From Yinghuangia seranimata (lineage in GTDB: Bacteria; Actinomycetota; Actinomycetes; Streptomycetales; Streptomycetaceae): a stretch of DNA of 64,000 bases. The stretch is taken from NCBI RefSeq assembly GCF_029953285.1, contig NZ_JASAOI010000023.1:213259-277258 (forward strand), in the 5' to 3' direction. Below are positions 16,484 through 25,038 of the stretch, piece by piece (positions within the stretch are counted from its first letter, which is position 1; every line of letters begins with the position of its first letter). The translations under genes and the position numbers were made by a program. The notes beneath the pieces were generated by a model that did not search any database, was not told the DNA's origin, and was given only the letters and a program-made list of their open reading frames with translations.

Positions 16484-16807
16484 GTGCAGTACCTGGTTTC
16501 CGTGATCGACGACAAGGCCAACCCCGGCAGCACCGACCAGCGGTCCGCGATCAGCGCGTTCAACGAACGCCTGATCGCCGAGGGCTACTGGGTGTTCGCG
16601 GGCGGACTCGCCGACACCGACACCGCCACCGTCGTCGACAACCGCGGCGAGCAGCCGGTGTTCAGCGACGGGCCGTTCGTCGAGTCCAAGGAGTACCTCG
16701 CCGGCGTCTGGGTCTGGGAGGCCCCCGACCTGGACGTGGCGCTGGGGCTCGCCGCCGAGGCGTCCAAGGTGTGCGACCGCAAGATCGAGGTCCGGCCGTT
16801 CCAGTGA
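16484..16807 (+). CDS. YciI/DGPF-domain protein
   Basis: 107 residues with the signature SDGPFVESKEYLAGVWV (about residues 61-77), the DGPF motif that names this group of YciI-related proteins. GTG at 16484 is the preferred start: the ribosome-binding site AGGAG (16470-16474) is 9 nt away, while the ATG at 16475 touches it. The stop overlaps the GTG start of the ECF42 sigma gene (GTGA). DGPF proteins are regularly encoded next to ECF42 sigma factors and may modulate them; the mechanism is unknown. Confidence 0.9.
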   Translation: MQYLVSVIDDKANPGSTDQRSAISAFNERLIAEGYWVFAGGLADTDTATVVDNRGEQPVFSDGPFVESKEYLAGVWVWEAPDLDVALGLAAEASKVCDRKIEVRPFQ

Positions 16808-18048
16808 ACGACGTCCACGAGGCGGTCACCCGCGCCCACCGTGAGGAGTGGGCGCGGGTGGTCGCCGCGCTGAACCGGCGCTTCGGCGACCTCGACATCG
16901 CCGAGGAGGCCGCCGCCGAGGCGTTCGCGACCGCCGTCGAACGCTGGCCCGCCGACGGCGTGCCCCCCAACCCCGGCGGCTGGCTGACCACCACCGCGCA
17001 CCGCAAGGCCATCGACCGCATCCGGCGCGAGAACAAGCGCCGCGACAAGCACAAGGAGGCCCGGATGGCGTACGACGACGACCCGCCCGAGCCCCCCGAG
17101 CCGACCGGCGCGATCGACGACGACCGGCTCCGGCTGGTCTTCACGTGCTGCCACCCCGCGCTCGCGACGCAGACCCGCGTCGCGCTGACGCTGCGCATGG
17201 TCGGCGGCCTGACCGTGCCCGAGATCGCCCGCGCCTTCCTCGTCCAGGAGACCGCCCTGGAGCGGCGGATCACCCGCGCGAAGGCCAAGATCAAGGCGGC
17301 CCGCATCCCGTACCGGGTGCCGTCGGCCGAGGACCTCCCGGCCCGGGTCACCGGCGTACTCGCCGTGCTGTACCTGGTGTTCAACGAGGGCTACCTCGCG
17401 ACCGGCCCCGGCACCGACCCGGTGCGCCGCGACCTGACCGCCGAGGCGATCCGGCTCACCCGCCTGGTCCGCGCCCTCCTGCCCGACGACGGCGAAGTGG
17501 CCGGGCTGCTCGCGCTGATGCTCCTCACCGAGGCCCGCCGCACCGCCAGGGTCTCGGCCGGCGGCGAACTCGTCCCCCTGGGCGAACAGGACCGCGGGGC
17601 CTGGGACACGCCGCTGATCGCCGAAGGCCACCGGCTCGTCCGCGAACGCCTCGCCGCTGCCGCCGCCGGGACCGCCCCCGGCCGCTATCAGATCCTCGCC
17701 GCGATCAACGCCGTGCACACGTCCGCCCGCGACGTCCGCGACACCGACTGGTCGCAGATCCTCGCCCTCTACGACCGGCTCGTCCGCCTCGACCCCTCAC
17801 CGGTCGTCGCCCTCAACCGGGCCGTCGCCGTCGCCGAACTCGACGGCCCCCAGGTCGCGTTGGCGGCCGTCGACCGCCTCGGGGACGCGCTGGCCGGCTA
17901 CCACGCCTACCACGCGACCCGCGCCGACCTCCTGCGCCGCCTCGGCCGCAGCGAACAGGCGCGCGCCGCCTACGACAAGGCCGTCGGCCTGGCGGGCAAC
18001 ACCGCCGAAACCGCCTACCTGACCCGCCGCCGCGACCAACTCCGGTAG
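16804..18048 (+). CDS. ECF42-type RNA polymerase sigma factor
   Basis: 414 residues. Region 2 holds DIAEEAAAEAFATAVERWP and GWLTTTAHRKAIDRIRR; region 4 holds LTLRMVGGLTVPEIARAFLV and the recognition helix QETALERRITRAKAKI. The long C-terminus (about 190-414, DUF6596 then TPR-like repeats such as 'DPSPVVALNRAVAVAELDGP') is the ECF42 hallmark; no classical anti-sigma gene is nearby. It probably redirects RNA polymerase to its own operon and detoxification genes. GTG start overlaps the DGPF gene's stop, so synthesis is coupled one to one with that protein. Confidence 0.92.
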   Translation: MNDVHEAVTRAHREEWARVVAALNRRFGDLDIAEEAAAEAFATAVERWPADGVPPNPGGWLTTTAHRKAIDRIRRENKRRDKHKEARMAYDDDPPEPPEPTGAIDDDRLRLVFTCCHPALATQTRVALTLRMVGGLTVPEIARAFLVQETALERRITRAKAKIKAARIPYRVPSAEDLPARVTGVLAVLYLVFNEGYLATGPGTDPVRRDLTAEAIRLTRLVRALLPDDGEVAGLLALMLLTEARRTARVSAGGELVPLGEQDRGAWDTPLIAEGHRLVRERLAAAAAGTAPGRYQILAAINAVHTSARDVRDTDWSQILALYDRLVRLDPSPVVALNRAVAVAELDGPQVALAAVDRLGDALAGYHAYHATRADLLRRLGRSEQARAAYDKAVGLAGNTAETAYLTRRRDQLR

Positions 18049-18181
18049 CCCCCAACGGACTTGACCGACACCCCAGGGATACCGCCCGGACCGGCCGCGG
18101 CCTCCGGAACCCACCCGGAGCCGCCGGGCACCTCAACCGAGCCGCCGGCGCCGGAGGGTGCTTCGCAGCCGGCTCTTTCCT

Positions 18182-18191
18182 CTATATATAG
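18182..18191. promoter_or_regulatory. AT palindrome upstream of NAD(P)-binding gene
   Basis: CTATATATAG is a perfect 10-bp palindrome standing out in DNA of over 70% GC. It lies 145 bp upstream of the gene at 18336 and could be a -10 region or a repressor site. The rest of 18049-18335 is featureless. Confidence 0.4.
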
Positions 18192-18335
18192 GCGCCGATT
18201 CGCACGCTCCCGCCGCATCCCCCGTACGGAGCAACCTCCCCGGTCACATCCGCGCCCCGGCATCCGTCTCATCAGGAAGGCATCCCGCCCCGCCCGCGGC
18301 ACCACCGCGCGGCGCAGCGCAGACCGGAGTACGCG

Positions 18336-19010
18336 ATGAGACTGACGATCCTGGCGGCCACCGGCGGCGTCGGCCGCCACGTCCTCGCCCAGGCGCTCGA
18401 CGCCGGGCACACCGTCACCGCCGTGGTGCGCGACCCGTCCGCCGTCACGGACACCCGGGCCGCCACGGTCGCCGCCGACCTGGCGACGGTCCGACCCGCG
18501 GCCCTGGCCGGCGCCTTCGACGGAGCCGACGCCGTCCTGTCCGCGCTCGGCGCCCGCGGCGCCGACGACGCCCGGGCCGACGTCGTCCGCAACGGCACCC
18601 GCGCCGCCGTCGCGGCGATGCGGCAGGCCGGTGTCCGGCGGCTGGTCGCGGTCAGCGCGTCCCCGGTCGGGACGGTCGCCTCCCCGCAGCGCCCCAGCCC
18701 GCCCTCGCGCGACGCGGGCGACGGTTTCCTCGCGGGACGCGTCGGCTATCCGGTGCTCAAGGCGGTCATGCGCGACCGCTACGCCGACCTCGCGCGCATG
18801 GAGGACGAACTGCGCATGAGCGGCCTGGACTGGACCGCGCTGCGCGTCGTCCGCATGACCGACGCCCCGCTCACCGGCCGCTACCGCACCGAGGTCGGAC
18901 GCAACGTCACCCGCGGCGGCGCGATCGGCCGCGCCGACGTGGCGCACTGCATGCTCGCCGTCCTCGAAGGGCCGGACATCTTCGCCGCCACCCTCGGCCT
19001 CGCCCGCTGA
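18336..19010 (+). CDS. NAD(P)-binding SDR-like protein (NmrA/YwnB type)
   Basis: 224 residues starting directly with a Rossmann fingerprint, LAATGGVGRHVLAQAL (residues 5-20; usual form GATGxxG, first Gly replaced by Ala). It continues with ADAVLSALGARG and GVRRLVAVSASPVG, typical of atypical short-chain dehydrogenases acting as NAD(P)-sensing or flavin-reductase-like proteins. The Tyr-x3-Lys pair is not evident. GGAG lies 7 nt before the ATG. It stands alone downstream of the ECF42 sigma gene (287 bp gap) and may be in its regulon; that is inference. Confidence 0.8.
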   Translation: MRLTILAATGGVGRHVLAQALDAGHTVTAVVRDPSAVTDTRAATVAADLATVRPAALAGAFDGADAVLSALGARGADDARADVVRNGTRAAVAAMRQAGVRRLVAVSASPVGTVASPQRPSPPSRDAGDGFLAGRVGYPVLKAVMRDRYADLARMEDELRMSGLDWTALRVVRMTDAPLTGRYRTEVGRNVTRGGAIGRADVAHCMLAVLEGPDIFAATLGLAR

Positions 19011-19080
19011 CGCGCGGATATCCGCCCGGGCGCCGGACAGCCGCGGCGGAGCCGTCGACGGTGAAGCCGCCGGTCCTGTC

Positions 19081-19086
19081 TATGCT
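19081..19086 (+). promoter_or_regulatory. -10 box of leaderless VOC gene
   Basis: TATGCT, 7 nt before the ATG at 19094, with no ribosome-binding site between. Transcription would start at or next to the start codon. Confidence 0.6.
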
Positions 19087-19093
19087 CGGGCCC

Positions 19094-19447
19094 ATGGCAC
19101 TGGAATGGGAACAAATCATCGTCGACTCCGCCGACCCCGTCGCTCTCGGGCGCTGGTGGGCCGAAGCTCTCGGCTGGGTGGTGGTCGACGAAACCGAGGA
19201 GATCGTCGAGATCCGGCCCGAGCCGGACCGGATGCCGGGGCTCCTCTTCGTGCCTGTCCCCGAGGGCAAGGCGTCGAAGAACCGGCTCCACCCCGACTTC
19301 CGCCCCGACGACCAGGAGGCCGAGGTCGCCCGGCTGCTCTCCCTCGGTGCCCGGCGCGCCGACACCGTGCAGGGCGAGCAGCACTGGGTGACCCTCCTCG
19401 ACCCGGAGGGCAACGAGTTCTGTGTCCTGGGTGAGCGGAAGAGCTGA
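19094..19447 (+). CDS. VOC/glyoxalase-like domain protein
   Basis: 117 residues, one VOC domain pair: 'IIVDSADPVALGRWWAEALGW' at the start (residues about 7-27), then LLFVPVPEGKASKNRLHPDF, and 'HWVTLLDPEGNEFCVL' at the end. These are the glyoxalase_6 signatures. Metal-binding residues would come from H, E and the NRLHPDF His. Members include antibiotic-binding and dioxygenase-like proteins; the ligand here is unknown. ATG at 19094 is favoured because TATGCT sits at -10 for a leaderless transcript; ATG at 19082 would be inside that box. Confidence 0.85.
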   Translation: MALEWEQIIVDSADPVALGRWWAEALGWVVVDETEEIVEIRPEPDRMPGLLFVPVPEGKASKNRLHPDFRPDDQEAEVARLLSLGARRADTVQGEQHWVTLLDPEGNEFCVLGERKS

Positions 19448-19752
19448 GCGACTCCCGAAGCTGCCGCCAAGCGACAGGCAGCGCTGGGCAGTCGGACCTG
19501 AGGCGCGGTTTGTCCGGTGAGTCGACGAACGCGTCATGAGCCCCGGACGGGTGTGCGAACAGGCTGAAGCGCTTGGGCTGATGGGCCGTGCCGATCATCT
19601 GTGCGGGGGCGCGATGTGCGGGCATGGGGCGGCGGCCGGCGGGGCCGGGGCGTCCTGGGGGTGCCGTAACGCCTCGGCCTGACCTCCGTTCGGGACTCCC
19701 GACCCGGGCTCCCCGACCGAGCGGCCGAGCGGCCGTTGCCCGTGCCCCGCTG
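19448..19752. other. Intergenic region without visible features
   Basis: About 300 bp between the converging VOC and carboxylesterase genes. Only shadow frames of the esterase gene cross it, and I see no strong hairpin or repeat. Confidence 0.5.
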
Positions 19753-21339
19753 CTACCGGCCGTCCTCCAGTCGCAGCGCGTCGAACGCGTGGTCGTCCCA
19801 GATGCGCAGCGACGCCTCGTCCGGGCGGGCCTCGGTGCGCGGCGGGGTGTCGAACACCTGGGCGGTTGCGGGGTCGAGGGTGGAGGCGGGGGTGAAGGCG
19901 GGCCAGCCGGGGTCGCCGTGTGTGGCGAAGGCCGTCCACGCGGCGCGCATCCCGGCGGAGACCTCCTCGGCGGCGGGGGAGGGGCCGTCGCCGATGAGGG
20001 CGGCGGTCAGGCCCGCGGCCAGGTTCCCGAACACCAGGGGCACGTCCAGGCCGTGGCAGGCGCCGAACACGCCTCCGCCGCCCGGGGCCGGCCAGGCGAG
20101 CTCGTACAGGTGGACGCGTCCGCCGGCCGCCGCGTGCGCGTAGGCGAGGCGCAGGCTGGGCATGCGGAACAGCCAGTCGGAGTGCACGCGTTCGTACAGC
20201 TCCTCCGGGCCCGCGTCGGGGAAGGCCGCGCGGTAGCGGAGAGGGCCGTCGGGACCGGGGGCCAGGGCGTGCAGGGCGGTCGCGGCGAGGTCGTCGGTGA
20301 CGCCGCCGATCAGGCCGTCGAGCACGGTGAACAGCCGCTGCTCGTCGCGCGTGTGGCCGACGAGCAGCGGGACGCCGTGGGCGGCGCCCTGCGCGGCGGC
20401 GTGCCACGGGGTGGCGGGCAGGACGTCGCCGTCGACGACCGGCGCGAACACGACCGACCGGTACGCGGCCGGCCCCCACCGGCCCGCGCGGCCCGGGGCC
20501 GCGTCCATGACGGCGTCGCCGGCCAGGGCGAGCAGGTCCGGGTCGACGCCCGCCAGGCCGGCGGCGGTCGCGGGCAGCCCCAGCTCGCCGGCGACGGCGG
20601 CGGCGATGTCGGCGGCCAGGTCGGGGGTGAAGAACGCGCCCGGCACGCTCTGCGCGACCGCCCGGCGGAACAGGCCTGCCGCGGACGGCATCGCGAGCAG
20701 CGCCGCGACCGAGCCCGCCCCGGCCGACTGGCCGAACACCGTGACCTGGTCCGGGTCGCCGCCGAACGCGGCGATGTTCTCCCGTACCCACGCGAGCGCG
20801 GCGACCTGGTCGAGCAGGCCCCGGTTCGCGGGCGCGCCGTCGAGGAACGCGAAGCCCTCGACGCCCACGCGGTAGTTGAACGTCACCACGACCACGCCGC
20901 CGTCGTGGGCGAGGCGGGCGCCGTCGTACTCGGGCAGCCCGGACGCGCCGACGCAGTACGCGCCGCCGTGCACCCACACCATGACGGGCAGGCCGGCGCC
21001 CGGGTGGGGGGCGGGGGACCAGACGTTGAGGGTGAGCCAGCCCGCGCCGTCCGGGTCGGCGGCGCCGTGTTGCGCGAGCCGGTCCATCCCGAACGCGGCT
21101 GCCTGGGGCGGCGGCGGGCCGAATGCGAGGGCGGGGCGCACCCCGTCCCACGCCGCGGCGGGCTCGGGTGCGGCGAACCGCAGCGCGCCGACGGGGGGCG
21201 CGGCGAACGGGACACCGCGGAACACGGCCACGCCGTCGCGTGTGGCGCCGCGTACGACACCCGACCGGGTGCGGCACAGCGGTTCGCCGCCGGGACCTGA
21301 GGAGTCGGCGGCGGGCGGATCGGGGGCGGTGCTCGTCAT
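19753..21339 (-). CDS. Type B carboxylesterase
   Basis: 528 residues, the normal length for the family. The oxyanion loop is HGGAY (residues 124-128), the nucleophile Ser205 lies in FGQSAGAGS, the acid is the Glu of GHTRDEQRLF, and the His is in GACHGLDVPLVFG. 'DWLFRMPSLRLA' and 'GDPGWPAFTP' are also typical. No signal peptide is seen, so it is cytoplasmic and probably cleaves esters or carbamates of xenobiotics. The ATG at 21339 has GGGAGG about 9 nt upstream. It stands alone, with more than 700 bp of gene-poor DNA upstream. Confidence 0.92.
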   Translation of the reverse strand: MTSTAPDPPAADSSGPGGEPLCRTRSGVVRGATRDGVAVFRGVPFAAPPVGALRFAAPEPAAAWDGVRPALAFGPPPPQAAAFGMDRLAQHGAADPDGAGWLTLNVWSPAPHPGAGLPVMVWVHGGAYCVGASGLPEYDGARLAHDGGVVVVTFNYRVGVEGFAFLDGAPANRGLLDQVAALAWVRENIAAFGGDPDQVTVFGQSAGAGSVAALLAMPSAAGLFRRAVAQSVPGAFFTPDLAADIAAAVAGELGLPATAAGLAGVDPDLLALAGDAVMDAAPGRAGRWGPAAYRSVVFAPVVDGDVLPATPWHAAAQGAAHGVPLLVGHTRDEQRLFTVLDGLIGGVTDDLAATALHALAPGPDGPLRYRAAFPDAGPEELYERVHSDWLFRMPSLRLAYAHAAAGGRVHLYELAWPAPGGGGVFGACHGLDVPLVFGNLAAGLTAALIGDGPSPAAEEVSAGMRAAWTAFATHGDPGWPAFTPASTLDPATAQVFDTPPRTEARPDEASLRIWDDHAFDALRLEDGR

Positions 21340-22072
21340 CTCGGTTCGCCTCCCGGGCGTTTCGCCCGGCACGGGACGCGGGCGGCCACTCGCGATCCTC
21401 CCTCCGGGAGCGGGCGCGGCGCCAACCGTTTTGCCGACCGCGCCTCGGGGGCGCGCCGCAAGGCCTGCGCACGAGCCCTTTGCGGGAACACGCTTGTCGT
21501 GGTTGTCCGGCCGTACGGGCCTGGTCGTCGCGACGTGTCTGTCGAAGACCCCGTAGGAACGCCTCACGCGGGACGAGCTCCTGGCCGCGCTCACGGTCAC
21601 GCTCGACCACGGCGCAGGTCCGGGGTCGTGGCTGCCCGCGGACGTCGCGCAGACGATCGTCGCGCGCGGCCGCGCCTGGCAGCCGCCGCTCGGTACGAAC
21701 GTCCCACCGGTTCCCGCCGGCCCTCCCGCGCGCCCTGGCGCGACCGTCACGGCGGCGGCCGGTGCGGGCGGGGTGGTGCATTGCGGCGGCGACTCTCAGC
21801 GGGGCGCCGCACCAGGGGAACCTGCCGCCGATCCCGCCGCCGCCCGGGTCCGGGCTCGGAACGCCGCCCGTACCTTCGCCCGTGCCGGGGCCGCGGCAGG
21901 GGCGTCGCGCGGCGGTGGGGCGACCGGACAGCTCATGCCGCGGCACTTTCGCGTCGCCCGCGCGGTTGGCGAATCCCCGGCCGTCTTCGCCGGATGCGGC
22001 GGACCGGGTTGGCGGGCAGTGGCGCGGACGCGGGTTGCGGGTCGGCTCGTTCACGACACCCCTGGAGACGGC
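21340..22072. other. Gene-poor region with a possible gene remnant
   Basis: About 730 bp with no complete gene. On the plus strand from about 21557 a short stretch translates as RLTRDELLAALTVTLDHG and GSWLPADVAQTIVARGRAW, which looks protein-like, but it follows an in-frame TAG (21554-21556), has no start codon, and dissolves into Pro/Arg repeats after about 55 codons. It may be the remnant of a deleted gene. Confidence 0.35.
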
Positions 22073-22105
22073 GGGGCCCGGCACGTGTGCGTCGTGCCGG
22101 GCCCC
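22073..22105. terminator. 13-bp hairpin ending the MFS-cupin operon
   Basis: Arms 22073-22085 and 22093-22105 (GGGGCCCGGCACG and its exact complement) with a 7-nt loop, 13 bp past the cupin stop on the minus strand. Confidence 0.8.
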
Positions 22106-22117
22106 GGGGGTGGCGGG

Positions 22118-22537
22118 TCAGGGCGTGTAGGGCTCGACCAGGGATCCGGCGGTCAGGGTGACGGCCAACAGGTCGCTGGGTTCGTCGAGTTCGAAGCGGT
22201 GCCAGCGGCCGCGGGGGATGACGACGGCGGTGCCGGGCCGCATGACGGTCGTCTCGACGGGGCCGCCGGGCGCGGCGGGGCGCAGTTGGAGGCGGAGGCG
22301 CCCGGTGAGGCAGCAGACGGCTTCGTCGGCGTCGGGGTGGATCTCCCAGCGGTCGGCGTGTGCGTCCTCGTCGGTGGTGAGGCGGAACGCGGCGAGCTGC
22401 CAGGTGTCGACGTCCATGCGCATGCCGGTGTGGTCGGTGTGGATGGCGCCGTCGGCGTGGATGCGCAGGGCGGCGGTGAACAGGTCGACGGCCGGGGCGG
22501 GTTCGGGCGCGCGCGGGGTGAGGGGCGGGGTGGTCAT
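22118..22537 (-). CDS. Cupin-domain protein
   Basis: 139 residues. Cupin motif 1 is represented by 'DRWEIHPDADEAVCCLTGRLRL' region (about 63-84) and motif 2 by 'GTAVVIPRGRWHRFE' (about 105-119); metal ligands would be His of EIHPD, Glu of DEAV and the His of RWH. Such small cupins bind metal and may act as sensors or isomerases/dioxygenases. Its ATG overlaps the TGA of the MFS gene (ATGA), so it is translated with the pump and probably binds or modifies the same compound. Confidence 0.85.
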   Translation of the reverse strand: MTTPPLTPRAPEPAPAVDLFTAALRIHADGAIHTDHTGMRMDVDTWQLAAFRLTTDEDAHADRWEIHPDADEAVCCLTGRLRLQLRPAAPGGPVETTVMRPGTAVVIPRGRWHRFELDEPSDLLAVTLTAGSLVEPYTP

Positions 22538-24066
22538 GTGGGGGTTCCTTCCAGGCGGGGCTCGGTCGGCGCGGGGGCTGCGGCGGGGACGGGGACGGGG
22601 AGGGTGGTGCCGCGGCGGGGCAGCAGGGCGGCGGCGACTGCGGCGAGGGCGAACAGTCCGGCGGTGGCGGTGAGGGCGAGGGCGTAGCCGTCGTTGAGGG
22701 CGGCCGGGCCGGTGGCGGTTCCGGTGCGGTGGGCGGCGAGGGTGGCGAGGGCGGCGACGCCGACGCTGCCGCCGAGTTGGCGGGAGCTGTTGACGAGTCC
22801 GGCGGCCGTGCCGGCCTCGTGGCGGGCGATGCCGGTGGTCGCGGCGGCCGCGACCGGGGCGAGGACGAGGCCGGCGCCGACGCTGGTGAGCAGCGACGGT
22901 CCGAGGACGTCGGTGAGGAAGCCGCCGTCGGGGCTGATGCGTGCGAACCACGCCAGTCCGGCGGCGCCGAGCAGTCCGCCGGGGACGAGGGACGCGCGGG
23001 GGCCGCGTGCGGCGGTGATGCGGGTGGCGGCGAGGGTGCCGGCGACGAGCCCGGCGGAGAAGGGCAGGAACGCGGCGCCGGTCGCGGCGGCGCCCATGCC
23101 GAGGACCTGCTGCATGTAGAGGGAGACGAAGTAGAACGCGGCGAACTGGCCGGCGGCGGCGAGGAAGACGAGGGCGTTCGCGCCGGCGACCCAGCGGCTG
23201 CGCAGCAGACCGAGGCGCAGGAGTGGTGCGGGGGATCGGCTCTCGGTGACGAGGAACGCGGCGAGCAGGACCGCGGCTGTGGCGAGGGTTGCGCCGGTGG
23301 TGGGGGACGTCCAGCCGAGGGTGTCGGCGCGGACGATGCCGAGGACGAGCAGGCCGACGGCGGCGGTGGACAGGATCGCGCCGGGGATGTCGAGGCGTGC
23401 GCGGGCGGCCGGTTCGGTGGTGGGCGGCGCGGCGGGTGCCTGCCCTCGGGTGCGCGCTGCGGGGGCCTGTTCGGGTGCGCGGGGCGCGGGTGCGGGTGTG
23501 TGTGCCGGTGTGGCGGCGGCGAGGGTGAGTGCGGCGGCGACGATCGGCAGGTTGACGAGCATGACCCAGCGCCAGCCGGCGTATTGGGTGAGGAGTCCCC
23601 CGGCGAGGACGCCGAGGGAGCCGCCGGCGGCGTTGACGGCGGACCACACGCCGAGGGCGCGGACGCGGGCGGGGCCTTCGGTGAAGGTGGTGGTGAGCAG
23701 GGCGAGGGCGGCGGGTGCCGCGGCGGCGGCGCCGAGGCCTTGTCCGGCGCGGGCGGCGACGAGCTGGGCGGGGGTCTGGGCGAGGCCTCCGGCGAGGGAG
23801 CACAGGCCGAACAGGGTGAGGCCGGCGAGGAGGAGGCGGCGGGGTCCGTACAGGTCGCAGGCGCGTCCGCCGAGGAGGAGGAAGCCGCCGAAGGTGAGGA
23901 CGTAGATGTGGACGACCCAGGACAGGTCGAGGGGTGCGAAGCCGAGGGCGGTGCGGATGTCGGGGAGGGCGACGTTGACGACGGCCATGTCCAGGGCGAC
24001 GACGAACTGGGCGACGGAGGCGGTCGCGAGGACGGCGCGGGGCCGCCCCCGCATGTTTTTATACAT
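22534..24066 (-). CDS. DHA2-family (EmrB/QacA) multidrug MFS exporter
   Basis: 510 residues with about 14 membrane segments. Motif A appears as GGRACDLYGPRRLLLAG in the loop between segments 2 and 3; 'GVWSAVNAAGGSLGVLAGG' is motif C of proton-driven antiporters. A long Pro/Ala-rich loop (about 195-230) links the halves, as in DHA2 members. The ATG at 24066 lies within an imperfect 22-bp palindrome that is probably the operator for the divergent TetR gene. It should export a toxic compound, with the downstream cupin gene as partner. Confidence 0.92.
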   Translation of the reverse strand: MYKNMRGRPRAVLATASVAQFVVALDMAVVNVALPDIRTALGFAPLDLSWVVHIYVLTFGGFLLLGGRACDLYGPRRLLLAGLTLFGLCSLAGGLAQTPAQLVAARAGQGLGAAAAAPAALALLTTTFTEGPARVRALGVWSAVNAAGGSLGVLAGGLLTQYAGWRWVMLVNLPIVAAALTLAAATPAHTPAPAPRAPEQAPAARTRGQAPAAPPTTEPAARARLDIPGAILSTAAVGLLVLGIVRADTLGWTSPTTGATLATAAVLLAAFLVTESRSPAPLLRLGLLRSRWVAGANALVFLAAAGQFAAFYFVSLYMQQVLGMGAAATGAAFLPFSAGLVAGTLAATRITAARGPRASLVPGGLLGAAGLAWFARISPDGGFLTDVLGPSLLTSVGAGLVLAPVAAAATTGIARHEAGTAAGLVNSSRQLGGSVGVAALATLAAHRTGTATGPAALNDGYALALTATAGLFALAAVAAALLPRRGTTLPVPVPAAAPAPTEPRLEGTPT

Positions 24067-24076
24067 GTAAGAAAAC
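24055..24076. promoter_or_regulatory. TetR operator over the MFS start codon
   Basis: A 22-bp imperfect palindrome (9 of 11 pairs match) centred between 24065 and 24066: GTTTT, two mismatched pairs, TACATGTA, then AAAAC. It is an AT-rich island between the MFS gene and the TetR gene and covers the pump's start codon, so a bound repressor would block the pump's transcription start. Confidence 0.65.
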
Positions 24077-24144
24077 TAGCGGCGGGGCGGCGCGCTGTCG
24101 ACCGGGAAACCGGTCCGCGCACCCCGCTGCGGAATGATGGGCCC

Positions 24145-24924
24145 ATGCCGCACGCCTCCGCCCCGCAGCACGACGCCCCGCGCGACAGCCCCGACACGAC
24201 TCCCGACGCCGCTGCCGGCACACCCCCTGCGAAGGCCCGGGGCAAGGCCGGAGAGAAGAGTCCGCGCTCAACCGCGCGCAAGGCCGTCGGCCGCCCGCCC
24301 CGCATCTCCCGCGACGACGTCGTCCGCGCGGCCCGGCGGATCGTGGACGACGCGGGCGTCGACGCGCTCACCATGCGCCGCCTCGCGACCGACCTGGGCA
24401 CCACGCCCATGGCGCTGTACCACCACGTGCGCGACAAGGAGGAGTTGCTCGTCCTGCTCCTGGACGACTACGCCGCCGGCGCGCTGCGGCCGACCGGCCT
24501 GCCCGACGACCCGGTCGAGCGCGTTCTCGCCGCGGCCGCGGCCATCCACGACGCGCTCGCCGCCCGCCCCTGGATCGCGCAGGTCCTCACCGCCGACGAC
24601 CTCATGGCGGCGTCCGCGCTCTGGTACGTCGAACAGGTCGTCGACGGGCTCACCGCCGCGGGCCTGTCCCCCGCGCAGGCCGTCCACGGCTACCGCGCGA
24701 TCTGGTACTACACCGCGGGCGAGATCCTCGTCCGCGCCACCGCGGCCCGCCGCCGCGCCGCGGACGACCGCCCCACCTACCGCGAACACGTCTTCGCCGG
24801 CCTCGACCCGGCCGAACTCCCGCGCCTGTCCGGCGTCGCCGCCGACTGGGCGGAGCTCACCGCGCAGGACACCTACCGCGACGGACTGCGCGCACTCGTC
24901 ACGGGACTCGTCGCGGGCCGGTGA
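24145..24924 (+). CDS. TetR-family repressor next to MFS pump
   Basis: 259 residues. After a disordered, Pro/Ala/Lys-rich 45-residue N-terminus, the helix-turn-helix runs 'RRIVDDAGVDALTMRRLATDLGTTPMALYHHV' region (about 62-93), followed by the DKEELL helix. The C-terminal ligand domain fits TetR_C types that control drug pumps. The gene diverges from the MFS-cupin operon with only 78 bp between the starts, which contain a palindromic operator. AATGAT 6 nt before the ATG suggests a leaderless transcript. Ligand unknown, presumably the pump's substrate. Confidence 0.9.
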   Translation: MPHASAPQHDAPRDSPDTTPDAAAGTPPAKARGKAGEKSPRSTARKAVGRPPRISRDDVVRAARRIVDDAGVDALTMRRLATDLGTTPMALYHHVRDKEELLVLLLDDYAAGALRPTGLPDDPVERVLAAAAAIHDALAARPWIAQVLTADDLMAASALWYVEQVVDGLTAAGLSPAQAVHGYRAIWYYTAGEILVRATAARRRAADDRPTYREHVFAGLDPAELPRLSGVAADWAELTAQDTYRDGLRALVTGLVAGR

Positions 24925-24994
24925 CGGCCGGGGTCCGGCGGGACGGCGGGACGGCGGCGGCGCAGCCGCGGTCGGGCGGCGGCCGCCGACAGGT

Positions 24995-25038
24995 CGACGT
25001 CAGCAGGCGGACGTCAGCGGACGTCAGCGGACGTCAGT
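24995..25038. repeat. 10-bp tandem repeat at end of GNAT gene
   Basis: Three exact or near-exact head-to-tail copies of GGACGTCAGC (25009-25018, 25019-25028, 25029-25038), preceded by a looser copy (TCGACGTCAGC). The last unit overlaps the stop codon of the acetyltransferase gene on the opposite strand. Confidence 0.75.

Noticed and set aside
19588..21300. 570-codon open frame on the plus strand opposite the carboxylesterase
   Set aside because: Low-complexity Gly/Arg/Val translation. The minus-strand frame has a full esterase active site, so this is a shadow.
21773..22687. 305-codon plus-strand frame crossing into the cupin and MFS genes
   Set aside because: Mostly antisense to supported genes, with Gly/Val/Ala low-complexity translation and no ribosome-binding site.
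22729..24144. In-frame extension of the TetR gene far upstream, opposite the MFS gene
   Set aside because: The extension is Gly/Glu-rich shadow sequence of the MFS gene; the TetR protein starts properly at 24145.
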